Shown here: positions 1 to 5,841 of the stretch, in pieces
Layout: every line of letters begins with the position of its first letter
Position numbering within the stretch: the stretch's first letter is position 1
Assembly (NCBI GenBank): GCA_946480515.1
Contig: CAMLKX010000112.1
Coordinates: 1 to 6,289 of the forward strand
From: an uncultured Sphingomonadaceae bacterium
GTDB taxonomy: Bacteria > Pseudomonadota > Alphaproteobacteria > Sphingomonadales > Sphingomonadaceae
DNA length: 6,289 nt
Reading direction: 5' to 3'
Notes under the pieces: model-generated
What the model saw: the letters and a program-made list of their open reading frames with translations, nothing else
Database searches by the model: none
Told to the model about the DNA's origin: nothing
Position numbers and translations under genes: made by a program

Positions 1-71
<71 letters not shown>

Positions 72-82
72 ACGCCGCAGCG

Positions 83-111
83 CCCTAGCAGGGGAGACCG
101 AGCAGCTTCAA
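83..111 (-). promoter_or_regulatory. candidate promoter of the tRNA-Pro gene
   Basis: On the minus strand TTGAAG (111-106) is followed after 17 bases by CTAGGG (88-83). The overlapping GCTAGGGC (89-82) partly matches the alphaproteobacterial housekeeping -10 pattern GCTANAWC. The predicted start would fall about five bases before the mature tRNA 5' end, and the stretch after the -10 is very GC-rich, as in many stable-RNA promoters. The -10 matches the classical TATAAT poorly, so this is a positional argument more than a strong motif. Confidence 0.35.
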
Positions 112-114
112 ACG

Positions 115-399
115 CTAATTGCGGTTCGCGACCGGCTGATCCGGCGCGGGCTCGCCTGGCTCCTTGCTGGTGTCCAGGTCGACATCGATCCGGCCAACCC
201 GGTTGCCGATCGCATCCCCGGCCCGATCCAATTCATTGGAAGCATCTCCGGCGGCGCGCTCGAGGTCACTGGCCACGTCTTGAATACCGTTCTCGGCAAC
301 CTCGCCGTTGAGTTGAACGCTGACCTCTTCATTCGCGGAGTCCTTGCTGACCTGACATGCGGCCAGAAGCAGGAGAGGGGTGATGATTGCCAAACGCAT
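115..399 (-). CDS. small outer-membrane-type lipoprotein of unknown function
   Basis: This encodes a 94-residue protein. Residues 1-15 form a short lipoprotein signal peptide (MRLAIITPLLLLAAC) with lipobox LAAC and Cys15 as the lipidated residue. Gln at +2 would send it to the outer membrane under the usual Lol rule. The mature part is acidic and hydrophilic: residues 40-70 look like a helix with spaced Asp/Glu and Ala (ASDLERAAGDASNELDRAGD), followed by a Pro-rich tail. No enzymatic domain is recognisable. I chose the ATG at 399 because AAAGGG (411-406) sits six bases upstream and the signal peptide starts there. An upstream TTG at 465 would put a charged stretch in front of the signal and is unlikely. 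It follows the radical SAM gene after a 66-bp gap and precedes the tRNA. The lipoprotein call is firm, but no function can be assigned. Confidence 0.8.
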   Translation of the reverse strand: MRLAIITPLLLLAACQVSKDSANEEVSVQLNGEVAENGIQDVASDLERAAGDASNELDRAGDAIGNRVGRIDVDLDTSKEPGEPAPDQPVANRN

Positions 400-439
400 C
401 TGCGGCCCTTTCGTAGAGCGAAGTTGTGGCCTCAACGCC

Positions 440-461
440 CGCGGCTCGGTTCCGTGCCGCG
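440..461 (-). other. intergenic hairpin just after the radical SAM stop codon
   Basis: CGCGGC (440-445 on plus) pairs perfectly with GCCGCG (456-461). Inside it CGG (447-449) faces CCG (452-454), separated from the outer stem by a single T:T mismatch. In the minus-strand transcript this hairpin begins four bases after the radical SAM TGA (468-466) and lies before the lipoprotein ribosome site. No U-run follows it, so it is not a classical intrinsic terminator. It may stabilise a 3' end or cause partial termination between the two genes. Confidence 0.35.
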
Positions 462-465
462 TCAA

Positions 466-1539
466 TCACAGGAGCCGCATCTGCGCCCCTTCGGGCGGAA
501 TAAACAGGTCCCTGCGGAGCGCGAACTTGGCTTGTCTAAGACCATAGCGCGCGGCAGCGTTCTCAAACCGCTTGCGCAGCAGGGCGGCCCACACGCCTTG
601 CCCACGCATCCGGGAGAAGAAATTCGGGTCATTGTCGCGGCCGCCCCGCATCGCCTGGATCGTGGCCATCACCTTTCCGGCACGATCCGGAAAGTGGCGG
701 TCGAGCCAGGCGCGGAACAGCGGAGCCACCTCATGCGGAAGCCGCACCGGCAGGTAGAAGCCGCCCGATGCTCCTGCTTCCACCGCGTTCCGCACAATGT
801 CTTCAAGCTGATGATCAGTGATTTGAGGCACGACCGGTGCAATCGCGACAATGGTTGGGACACCCGCTTCACTGAGCGTGCGGATCGCCGCTAGCCTCTT
901 GGCCGGGGCAGGGGCGCGGGGTTCGAGCGTGCGAGCGATCTGCGGATCGAGTGAGGTTACCGACAGCGCCACGCAAGCGAGGTTTCGAGACGCCGCATCC
1001 GCGATCAGGTCAATGTCGCGCAGAACGCGATCGGACTTGGTCGTGATGGTGAATGGATGGCGGGTCTCAACCAGCAGCTCGAGGATCGAGCGGGTGATCC
1101 GCCAGCGACCTTCGATCGGCTGATAGGGGTCTGTGTTGGTTCCCAATGCGATTGGAGCAACCTCATAGTTCGGTCGGGACAGTTCGGAGTGGAGTAGCAC
1201 CGCGGCGTCCGGCTTCGCGAACAGGCGCGACTCAAAATCAATTCCCGGCGAGAGGTCATGAAAGGCGTGGGTGGGCCGGGCGAAGCAGTAAATGCAGCCA
1301 TGTTCGCACCCACGATAAGGATTGACCGAACGATCGAAGCCGATGTCCGGCGAGCTGTTGCGGGTCAGGATCGTGCGCGGGCGTTCGATCGTCACTGTCG
1401 TTCGGCGCGGCGGCAACTCCCCATCAATCACCTCGACAGTGTCGAGCCAGTCGCCCTCGGCGATCCGCTCCTTCAGATTGAAGCGGGTGGGCGTCTCGTT
1501 CGCTGTGGCGCCCCGCCCGGAGTAGGCGTTCGTCGGCAT
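466..1539 (-). CDS. PA0069-family radical SAM protein (SplB-like, COG1533 type)
   Basis: This is a complete 357-residue cytoplasmic protein. It carries the radical SAM cluster motif CEHGCIYC, with Cys78, Cys82 and Cys85 expected to bind a [4Fe-4S] cluster and S-adenosylmethionine. The motif sits in the family context NPYRGCEHGCIYCFARPTH. The N-terminal RGATAN segment (9-14), the GTNTDPYQPIE strand (133-143), and the C-terminal RGGRDNDPNFFSRMRGQG block (298-315) are the conserved marks of the PA0069 group, which is distantly related to spore photoproduct lyase. Length is normal for the group. The reaction and substrate are not established, so the spore photoproduct lyase likeness should not be read as photoproduct repair. 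The ATG at 1539 is supported by the N-terminal family motif a few residues in. An AGGAG lies directly against this ATG with no spacing, which fits leaderless initiation from the promoter at 1546-1573. It lies 42 bp downstream of the lytic transglycosylase gene. Confidence 0.93.
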   Translation of the reverse strand: MPTNAYSGRGATANETPTRFNLKERIAEGDWLDTVEVIDGELPPRRTTVTIERPRTILTRNSSPDIGFDRSVNPYRGCEHGCIYCFARPTHAFHDLSPGIDFESRLFAKPDAAVLLHSELSRPNYEVAPIALGTNTDPYQPIEGRWRITRSILELLVETRHPFTITTKSDRVLRDIDLIADAASRNLACVALSVTSLDPQIARTLEPRAPAPAKRLAAIRTLSEAGVPTIVAIAPVVPQITDHQLEDIVRNAVEAGASGGFYLPVRLPHEVAPLFRAWLDRHFPDRAGKVMATIQAMRGGRDNDPNFFSRMRGQGVWAALLRKRFENAAARYGLRQAKFALRRDLFIPPEGAQMRLL

Positions 1540-1557
1540 CTCCTGATCATAGGAGAT
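1538..1557 (-). repeat. 7-bp perfect inverted repeat enclosing the -10 box and the start codon edge
   Basis: ATCTCCT and AGGAGAT are perfect reverse complements at 1538-1544 and 1551-1557, separated by six bases. As DNA the repeat spans the -10 region and predicted start site and could be an operator. In any read-through RNA from the transglycosylase gene, the first arm would pair with AGGAG and the first two bases of the AUG and hide the start. Confidence 0.6.
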
Positions 1558-1573
1558 AATCAGAACATATCAA
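1546..1573 (-). promoter_or_regulatory. near-consensus sigma70-type promoter of the radical SAM gene
   Basis: On the minus strand TTGATA (1573-1568) and TATGAT (1551-1546) are each one mismatch from the consensus -35 and -10 boxes and are 16 bases apart. They sit in a strikingly AT-rich 42-bp gap of an otherwise GC-rich window. A start six to seven bases after the -10 box would fall at or next to the A of the ATG (1539), predicting a leaderless or nearly leaderless transcript. The radical SAM gene could therefore be expressed apart from the upstream glycosylase-transglycosylase pair. Confidence 0.55.
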
Positions 1574-1581
1574 GAACAAAA

Positions 1582-3393
1582 CTATTTGGTTAGGCTGACG
1601 ACCTGGCTCGGTCGGCGAGCGGGGAAGGTGGGCCAACGGTGCTCCGCCATCGCCCGCAGCGTCGGAGGATCGTTCGACTGCGCCTGATAGACCCACAGGT
1701 TCCGCATCACGGCCGGGACGTAATAGCGGGTCTCCCAGTAAGGGATGCTTTCGATCCACAGCAGCGGATCGCCCTTGTCGTAGATATAGTTCCAGCGTTC
1801 GACCGGAAGCGGGCCGGCGTTGTAGGCGGCGATGATCTTCGGCAATTGGCCCCGGGTCGCGGCATTGTCGCGCAGGAATTCCAGGAAGCTTTGGCCATAT
1901 TCCATGTTGAGGGCGGGGCTGGTCAGGCTTGCCTGTGAATAAGGCAGGCCGTTGCGGCGGGCCATGAGGTTTGCGGTCGTCGGCAGCACCTGCATCAGTC
2001 CGACCGCACCTGCGGGGCTGACAATCGCCGGGCGGAAGCTCGATTCCTGAAGCGTGTGTGCGTAAGCCAGCGCGGGATCGATCCGCCAGCCGTTGTGCGG
2101 AGCCCAGCGCGGCGCCGGATAGCGATCGGTCGGCCGGACCTGCGCGCCGCGCGGTCCGTTATGCGCCAGCCAGAACTGCGCGCTCGCAAGGTCGAGCCGC
2201 TTGGCGACTTCGATCAATGCGCCATGATCCGAGGCCGGTCCGATCCGAGCCTGGTGACGCAGATATTCGTCGGCCAGCCAGCTCTCGCCAATTTGGGTCA
2301 GTTCGATTGCCCGGCGCACATTCGGCAGCCCCTCGACCCGAGACGTGTCGAGTGTCCGGTTTGTCGACGGCAGGGTCACCGGCATCCCAAGCGTCTTGCG
2401 CGCGACGAGGCCGTAGAAGCTTTCCGGCGACTCCCCGGCAGCTCGAAGCAGCGGAGTAACGGCGGCGGGATTGCGGTTCGCCATCTCCGAACGGGCGGAC
2501 CAATAAAGGCATGCCGCGCGAAGCTCCCGTCCCGGGGTTCGTGATGCAGCCTCGCGGAAGGTCTGCGCGGCGAGGCCGTAATCCCGGAGCCGCCACGAGG
2601 CTAACGCCGAAACCCACGCCGCCTGGCCTGCCCATTCTCCAATTGCGCCGGCTCGCGCCGCGTCCGCGACTCTGCGCGCGTCCGCGTCTCGTCCGAGCAC
2701 ATAATAGGACCAGGCGACGCGTTGCCCCGCTTCCGCCCTCGCTTCATAGGACAGCAGCGGCAGTCGCTCCAGGAGCAGAGCCTCCGCCTCGGGAGCGGAG
2801 TTGGACTTGATCAGCGGATCGAGGGCAGACCGGAGCAGGTCGGCTTGCGGCTCGCCCGGTACCGGATTGGCGCGAGACCGGCGTGGAGCAGATCCAAGGA
2901 ATATCATCGGCGCACGGTACGGAATTGCGGGCACCGCGGTGGCTCCGCGGTTTGCCGCCATTCGCGCAAGCTGATCTGCATCGGGGAGTTCGGGGGCTTC
3001 GGCGAGCAGAGCGGTGAGCGCGGACACTTGCGCGGCTGGCGAATTGCGCGCGGTGTAGAGTTGCGCCCTGGCAACCGGGGAAAGCACGCTCGGTCCGAGC
3101 GCATTGATGCCGGCGTGAGCCGCGGCCCAATTCTCCGAACGGATGGCGGCGAACACCTCCCGCCAGGAGCGCGGAACCTGAATTGCCGGCTGGGGCGGAA
3201 CGACCGTGACGGGTACAGGTGCAATGGCCTGATCAATTCCACTGGTAGCTGGATCGATGACAATCTGCGGCACGGCTGGCGTTGCCGGCTTCGCTCCACC
3301 AGTCAACGGTGCGAGCGGATCGACCGCAGTCTGGGCCATCCCCATCGCCGGGCAGGCGATCGCTCCGACGGCGAGCAAAAATCTCAACTTCAT
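1582..3393 (-). CDS. periplasmic Slt-type lytic murein transglycosylase
   Basis: This 603-residue exported enzyme of the Slt70-like family cleaves the MurNAc-GlcNAc bond of peptidoglycan and leaves 1,6-anhydroMurNAc. Residues 1-20 form a Sec signal peptide with likely cleavage after Ala20 (GMA/QT). Residues 21-75 are a Pro/Val/Ala-rich linker. Residues 75-420 are an alpha-helical repeat superdomain with many Ala-rich helices. The catalytic SLT domain spans about 425-575: catalytic Glu450 in LQESSF, GLMQ at 465-468, AYNAG at 523-527, and the family signature ESIPYWETRYYV at 548-559. All key motifs are intact. The start at 3393 is chosen because the signal peptide begins there, AAGAGG (3406-3401) lies seven bases upstream, and the ATG overlaps the glycosylase stop as ATGA. 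An in-frame extension to 3432 would bury the signal peptide. It is probably translated in coupling with the upstream glycosylase gene. Confidence 0.94.
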   Translation of the reverse strand: MKLRFLLAVGAIACPAMGMAQTAVDPLAPLTGGAKPATPAVPQIVIDPATSGIDQAIAPVPVTVVPPQPAIQVPRSWREVFAAIRSENWAAAHAGINALGPSVLSPVARAQLYTARNSPAAQVSALTALLAEAPELPDADQLARMAANRGATAVPAIPYRAPMIFLGSAPRRSRANPVPGEPQADLLRSALDPLIKSNSAPEAEALLLERLPLLSYEARAEAGQRVAWSYYVLGRDADARRVADAARAGAIGEWAGQAAWVSALASWRLRDYGLAAQTFREAASRTPGRELRAACLYWSARSEMANRNPAAVTPLLRAAGESPESFYGLVARKTLGMPVTLPSTNRTLDTSRVEGLPNVRRAIELTQIGESWLADEYLRHQARIGPASDHGALIEVAKRLDLASAQFWLAHNGPRGAQVRPTDRYPAPRWAPHNGWRIDPALAYAHTLQESSFRPAIVSPAGAVGLMQVLPTTANLMARRNGLPYSQASLTSPALNMEYGQSFLEFLRDNAATRGQLPKIIAAYNAGPLPVERWNYIYDKGDPLLWIESIPYWETRYYVPAVMRNLWVYQAQSNDPPTLRAMAEHRWPTFPARRPSQVVSLTK

Positions 3394-3406
3394 TCCACAA
3401 CCTCTT
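3390..3406 (-). promoter_or_regulatory. ribosome site and ATGA stop/start overlap coupling glycosylase and transglycosylase genes
   Basis: On the minus strand the last codons of the glycosylase read GTG GAA TGA, and the TGA shares bases with the transglycosylase ATG (ATGA at 3393-3390). A good Shine-Dalgarno AAGAGGT (3406-3400) lies inside the end of the glycosylase gene. This decides the transglycosylase start and implies one mRNA with translational coupling. Confidence 0.85.
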
Positions 3407-4100
3407 GCGGGAACAACAGCAAGTCCTGCCACGCCAGACCTTTGTCGCCTGGGCGCTGGATCAGGAAACGCGGGTGAAACGTCACGACTACAGGCACCCC
3501 CTCGTAAGAGTGCAATTTGCCGCGTGCCGAGGCAAGCGGCTCACCGAGCAATGCCCGTGACGGCCCATCGCCCAGAAGGAGCAGGCGTTTGGGACGTGCC
3601 AATCCCAGGTGATGCCGGAAGATCGCGACGGAGCGCTCCAGGTCCGGTCCGCCGAGCCGGGCGGAGGTCGCGAAGGCGCAGAGCGAGCTGCTGTAAACTT
3701 GGTCCGAAGCGATGCCGATCGCGCTCATCATCCGCTGCGCAAGCTGCCACGCCAACCCCCCGATCGGCCTTCCGGTGCTGGCATCGTCATGCCCCGGAGC
3801 ATCGCAGACCACCATCACCGAAGGATTAACCGGACCGACAGGAAGCACTCGCTGCCCGCCCGGTGCCGCGAATGGAAGATCGGGCGCGGCCTCAAACCAG
3901 GACCGGAAGGCCTCGAGCGTGGAGGGCAGCTCCCGTGAGGGCTGAGCCGGTTTCCCGGTGGCCGGCGCCTGCGATTGCTCCGGCGAGCGAAGCCAGCGGA
4001 ATGGCTGCTCCGCAACCGCGACGTCGACGCCGGCGTCAATCCACCAGCGCAGCAGGCTTGCTGCTTCCTGGCGGGAAAGAGTGTCGGCCAAACTGTCCAT
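3390..4100 (-). CDS. uracil-DNA glycosylase superfamily protein (family 4-like) lacking most Fe-S cysteines
   Basis: This 236-residue cytoplasmic protein is of the UDG superfamily, which removes uracil or damaged bases from DNA in base-excision repair. Motif 1 is CDAPGHDDASTGRPIGG (99-115), aligning with the family 4 pattern GEAPG..ED..G.PF.G. Motif 2 is TFHPRFLIQRP (207-217), followed by WQDL (224-227) as in family 4 enzymes. Residues 1-85 are an N-terminal extension with WW (19-20), a Pro/Gln-rich stretch and a helix, and lack the CxxC expected there. Only Cys141 falls at a cluster-ligand-like position, and Cys99 lies inside motif 1, so a [4Fe-4S] cluster is unlikely. I chose ATG 4100 (weak GGTGG upstream). 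An in-frame TTG at 4136 has no ribosome site. Glycosylase activity and substrate are unproven. It is first in the minus-strand block and overlaps the transglycosylase gene. Confidence 0.85.
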   Translation of the reverse strand: MDSLADTLSRQEAASLLRWWIDAGVDVAVAEQPFRWLRSPEQSQAPATGKPAQPSRELPSTLEAFRSWFEAAPDLPFAAPGGQRVLPVGPVNPSVMVVCDAPGHDDASTGRPIGGLAWQLAQRMMSAIGIASDQVYSSSLCAFATSARLGGPDLERSVAIFRHHLGLARPKRLLLLGDGPSRALLGEPLASARGKLHSYEGVPVVVTFHPRFLIQRPGDKGLAWQDLLLFPQEVVE

Positions 4101-4191
4101 GGCGCCACCATGTTCGATGGTTGACGGGATGGTCAAGGAATGGGCAGGGAAGGTTGGTCAGGACGCACCGTCCACGCGACAAGAGGGATGA
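4101..4191. promoter_or_regulatory. divergent intergenic region between the glycosylase and ETF-QO genes
   Basis: These 91 bases must hold the promoters of both blocks, unless transcription comes from further inside either gene. TTGAC (4121-4125) and GTCAA (4132-4136) form an inverted pair six bases apart, giving one -35-like TTGAC box facing each way. No convincing -10 box lies at the right distance on either strand, so no promoter is claimed. The ETF-QO ribosome site is at the right end. Confidence 0.4.
4181..4187 (+). promoter_or_regulatory. ribosome binding site of ETF-QO
   Basis: AAGAGGG at 4181-4187 lies four bases before the ATG at 4192. An out-of-frame ATG at 4188 overlaps (ATGAATG), but only the 4192 start opens the flavoprotein frame. 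A second in-frame ATG at 4210 has no ribosome site at this quality. Confidence 0.7.
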
Positions 4192-5841
4192 ATGAGCGAA
4201 CGCGAATCCATGCAGTATGACGTCGTGATCGTCGGCGGTGGTCCGGCCGGGCTCGCTGCCGCGATCCGGCTCAAGCAACTCGCTGCCGCCGCCGACCGGG
4301 ACGTCAGCGTCTGCATTCTCGAAAAGGGCAGTGAGATCGGCGCCCACATTCTGTCTGGCGCGGTGATCGATCCCAAAGCCATCGACGAGCTGATCCCGGA
4401 CTGGCGCGAGCGGGGAGCGCCGCTGAATGTCCCGGTGACCGAAAACCATCACTGGGTGCTGACCCGCAAGCGCAAGTTCGTGCTGCCCGAATTTCTCATG
4501 CCCCCCTTCATGCATAATGACGGGAACTACACCGCCAGCCTCGGCAACTTCTGCCGGTGGCTTGGCGGACAGGCGGAAGAGCTTGGGGTCGAGATTTTCC
4601 CAGGCTTTCCGGCCGCCGAGGTGCTGTTTCACGACGATGGCTCGGTGAAGGGCGTCGCGACCGGTGACATGGGGGTCGCTCGCGACGGAAGTCACAAGCC
4701 GGACTATCAGCCGGGTATGGAGCTGCACGCGCGCTATACATTCTTCGCGGAGGGTGCGCGCGGCCATCTGACGAAGGAGCTCAGCCGCATCTTTGATCTC
4801 CGTCGCAACTGCAGCCCGCAGGTTTATGGCATTGGGATCAAGGAATTGTGGGACATTCCTGCGGAGCAACATCAACCCGGCAGGGTGATTCATACGCAAG
4901 GCTGGCCGCTCGACGAAGCATGGGGCGGCGGGTTCCTGTATCATCAGGAGAATGGGCAGGTCGCGCTCGGCTATGTTGTGGCGCTCGATTACTCCAACCC
5001 GAACCTGTCGCCATTCGAAGAGTTTCAACGCTGGAAAACCCACCCCGCGATCCGCGCAGAGATCGAAGGCGGCCGCCGGGTCAGCTATGGCGCCCGCGCG
5101 ATCAATGAGGGCGGCTGGCAGGCCATTCCCGAACTGGTATTTCCAGGCGGCGCGCTGATCGGCTGCTCGGCGGGGTTCGTCAACGTGCCCCGGATCAAGG
5201 GCAGCCATACCGCCATGAAATCGGGCATGCTGGCAGCGGAAGCCGCCTTCGAGGCGATCGGAGGGGATCGCGGTAGCGATCGCCTCGACAGCTATCCTGC
5301 AGCGCTGCGGTCCAGCTGGATCGATTCCGAGCTGAAGATGGTGCGCAACGCGCAACCGGCGGTGGCGAAATGGGGCGGCTTCGTTGGAACCCTCTATGCC
5401 GGGTTCGACATGTGGATGCACCAGTTTGGCCTGACCCTACCCTGGACCCTCCGCCATCATGCCGATCACACCACCTTGCGCCGCAAGGAGCACAGCCGGC
5501 CGATCACCTATCCGAAACCCGACGGAGTGATCAGCTTCGACCGGCTGTCATCGGTATTCATCTCGAACACAAATCATGAGGAGGACCAGCCGATCCACCT
5601 CACGTTGCGCGACCCCGTGGTGCCGATCACCGTCAATCTCGCGCTCTATGACGCGCCGGAGCAACGCTACTGTCCCGCCGGCGTTTACGAGATTGTGGGC
5701 GAAGAAAGCGGTGATCCGAAGCTTCAGATAAACGCCCAGAATTGCGTTCACTGCAAGACGTGCGACATCAAGGATCCAACCCAGAACATCAACTGGGTGA
5801 CCCCTGAAGGCGGCGGAGGCCCGAATTATCCCAATATGTAA
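4192..5841 (+). CDS. electron transfer flavoprotein-ubiquinone oxidoreductase (ETF-QO)
   Basis: This is a complete 549-residue enzyme. It takes electrons from reduced ETF, fed by acyl-CoA and related dehydrogenases, and reduces ubiquinone at the inner face of the cytoplasmic membrane. The N-terminal FAD-binding Rossmann motif is VVIVGGGPAG (11-20), followed by the acidic strand end CILEKG (41-46) and AHILSGAVID (51-60). A second FAD-contacting region is GCSAGFVNVPRIKGSHTAMKS (324-344). Around 395-420 a Trp/Phe/Leu-rich stretch (LYAGFDMWMHQFGLTLPW) is the likely membrane and quinone surface. The C-terminal ferredoxin-like domain carries all four [4Fe-4S] ligands: Cys494 in YCPAGVYE and Cys518, Cys521, Cys524 in NCVHCKTC. 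The end GGGGPNYPNM matches the usual terminus of the family, so the stop is trusted. There is no sign of truncation. It leads the plus-strand block, and the exported helical-repeat gene follows directly. Confidence 0.97.
   Translation: MSERESMQYDVVIVGGGPAGLAAAIRLKQLAAAADRDVSVCILEKGSEIGAHILSGAVIDPKAIDELIPDWRERGAPLNVPVTENHHWVLTRKRKFVLPEFLMPPFMHNDGNYTASLGNFCRWLGGQAEELGVEIFPGFPAAEVLFHDDGSVKGVATGDMGVARDGSHKPDYQPGMELHARYTFFAEGARGHLTKELSRIFDLRRNCSPQVYGIGIKELWDIPAEQHQPGRVIHTQGWPLDEAWGGGFLYHQENGQVALGYVVALDYSNPNLSPFEEFQRWKTHPAIRAEIEGGRRVSYGARAINEGGWQAIPELVFPGGALIGCSAGFVNVPRIKGSHTAMKSGMLAAEAAFEAIGGDRGSDRLDSYPAALRSSWIDSELKMVRNAQPAVAKWGGFVGTLYAGFDMWMHQFGLTLPWTLRHHADHTTLRRKEHSRPITYPKPDGVISFDRLSSVFISNTNHEEDQPIHLTLRDPVVPITVNLALYDAPEQRYCPAGVYEIVGEESGDPKLQINAQNCVHCKTCDIKDPTQNINWVTPEGGGGPNYPNM
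5249..5288. repeat. perfect 12-bp inverted repeat inside the ETF-QO gene
   Basis: TCGAGGCGATCG (5249-5260) and CGATCGCCTCGA (5277-5288) are exact reverse complements with a 16-base spacer. It falls in the part of the gene coding FEAIGGDRGSDRLDSY, between two helices of ETF-QO, where I would expect length and sequence to vary. The mRNA could form a strong stem-loop here. No second copy was noticed elsewhere in the window. Confidence 0.7.

Noticed and set aside
400..465. TTG-initiated extension of the lipoprotein gene
   Set aside because: It would place 22 charged residues before a well-formed lipoprotein signal; AAAGGG supports ATG 399.
280..894. Plus-strand open frame of 204 codons opposite the lipoprotein and radical SAM genes
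   Set aside because: It spans the end of one real gene and the hairpin between two; composition is typical of an antisense shadow.
2722..3477. Plus-strand open frame of 251 codons opposite the transglycosylase
   Set aside because: The product is rich in Arg, Gly and Cys with no family motif, while the opposite strand carries the signal peptide and complete SLT motifs.
4101..4136. TTG-initiated extension of the glycosylase gene
   Set aside because: There is no ribosome site before TTG 4136, and the extension fills the likely promoter region; ATG 4100 is preferred.
4036..5421. Long minus-strand open frame (461 codons) antisense to ETF-QO and into the glycosylase
   Set aside because: It mirrors the third-position GC bias of real plus-strand and minus-strand genes, is low-complexity in Arg/Ala/Pro and His, shows no domain, and crosses the divergent intergenic region.
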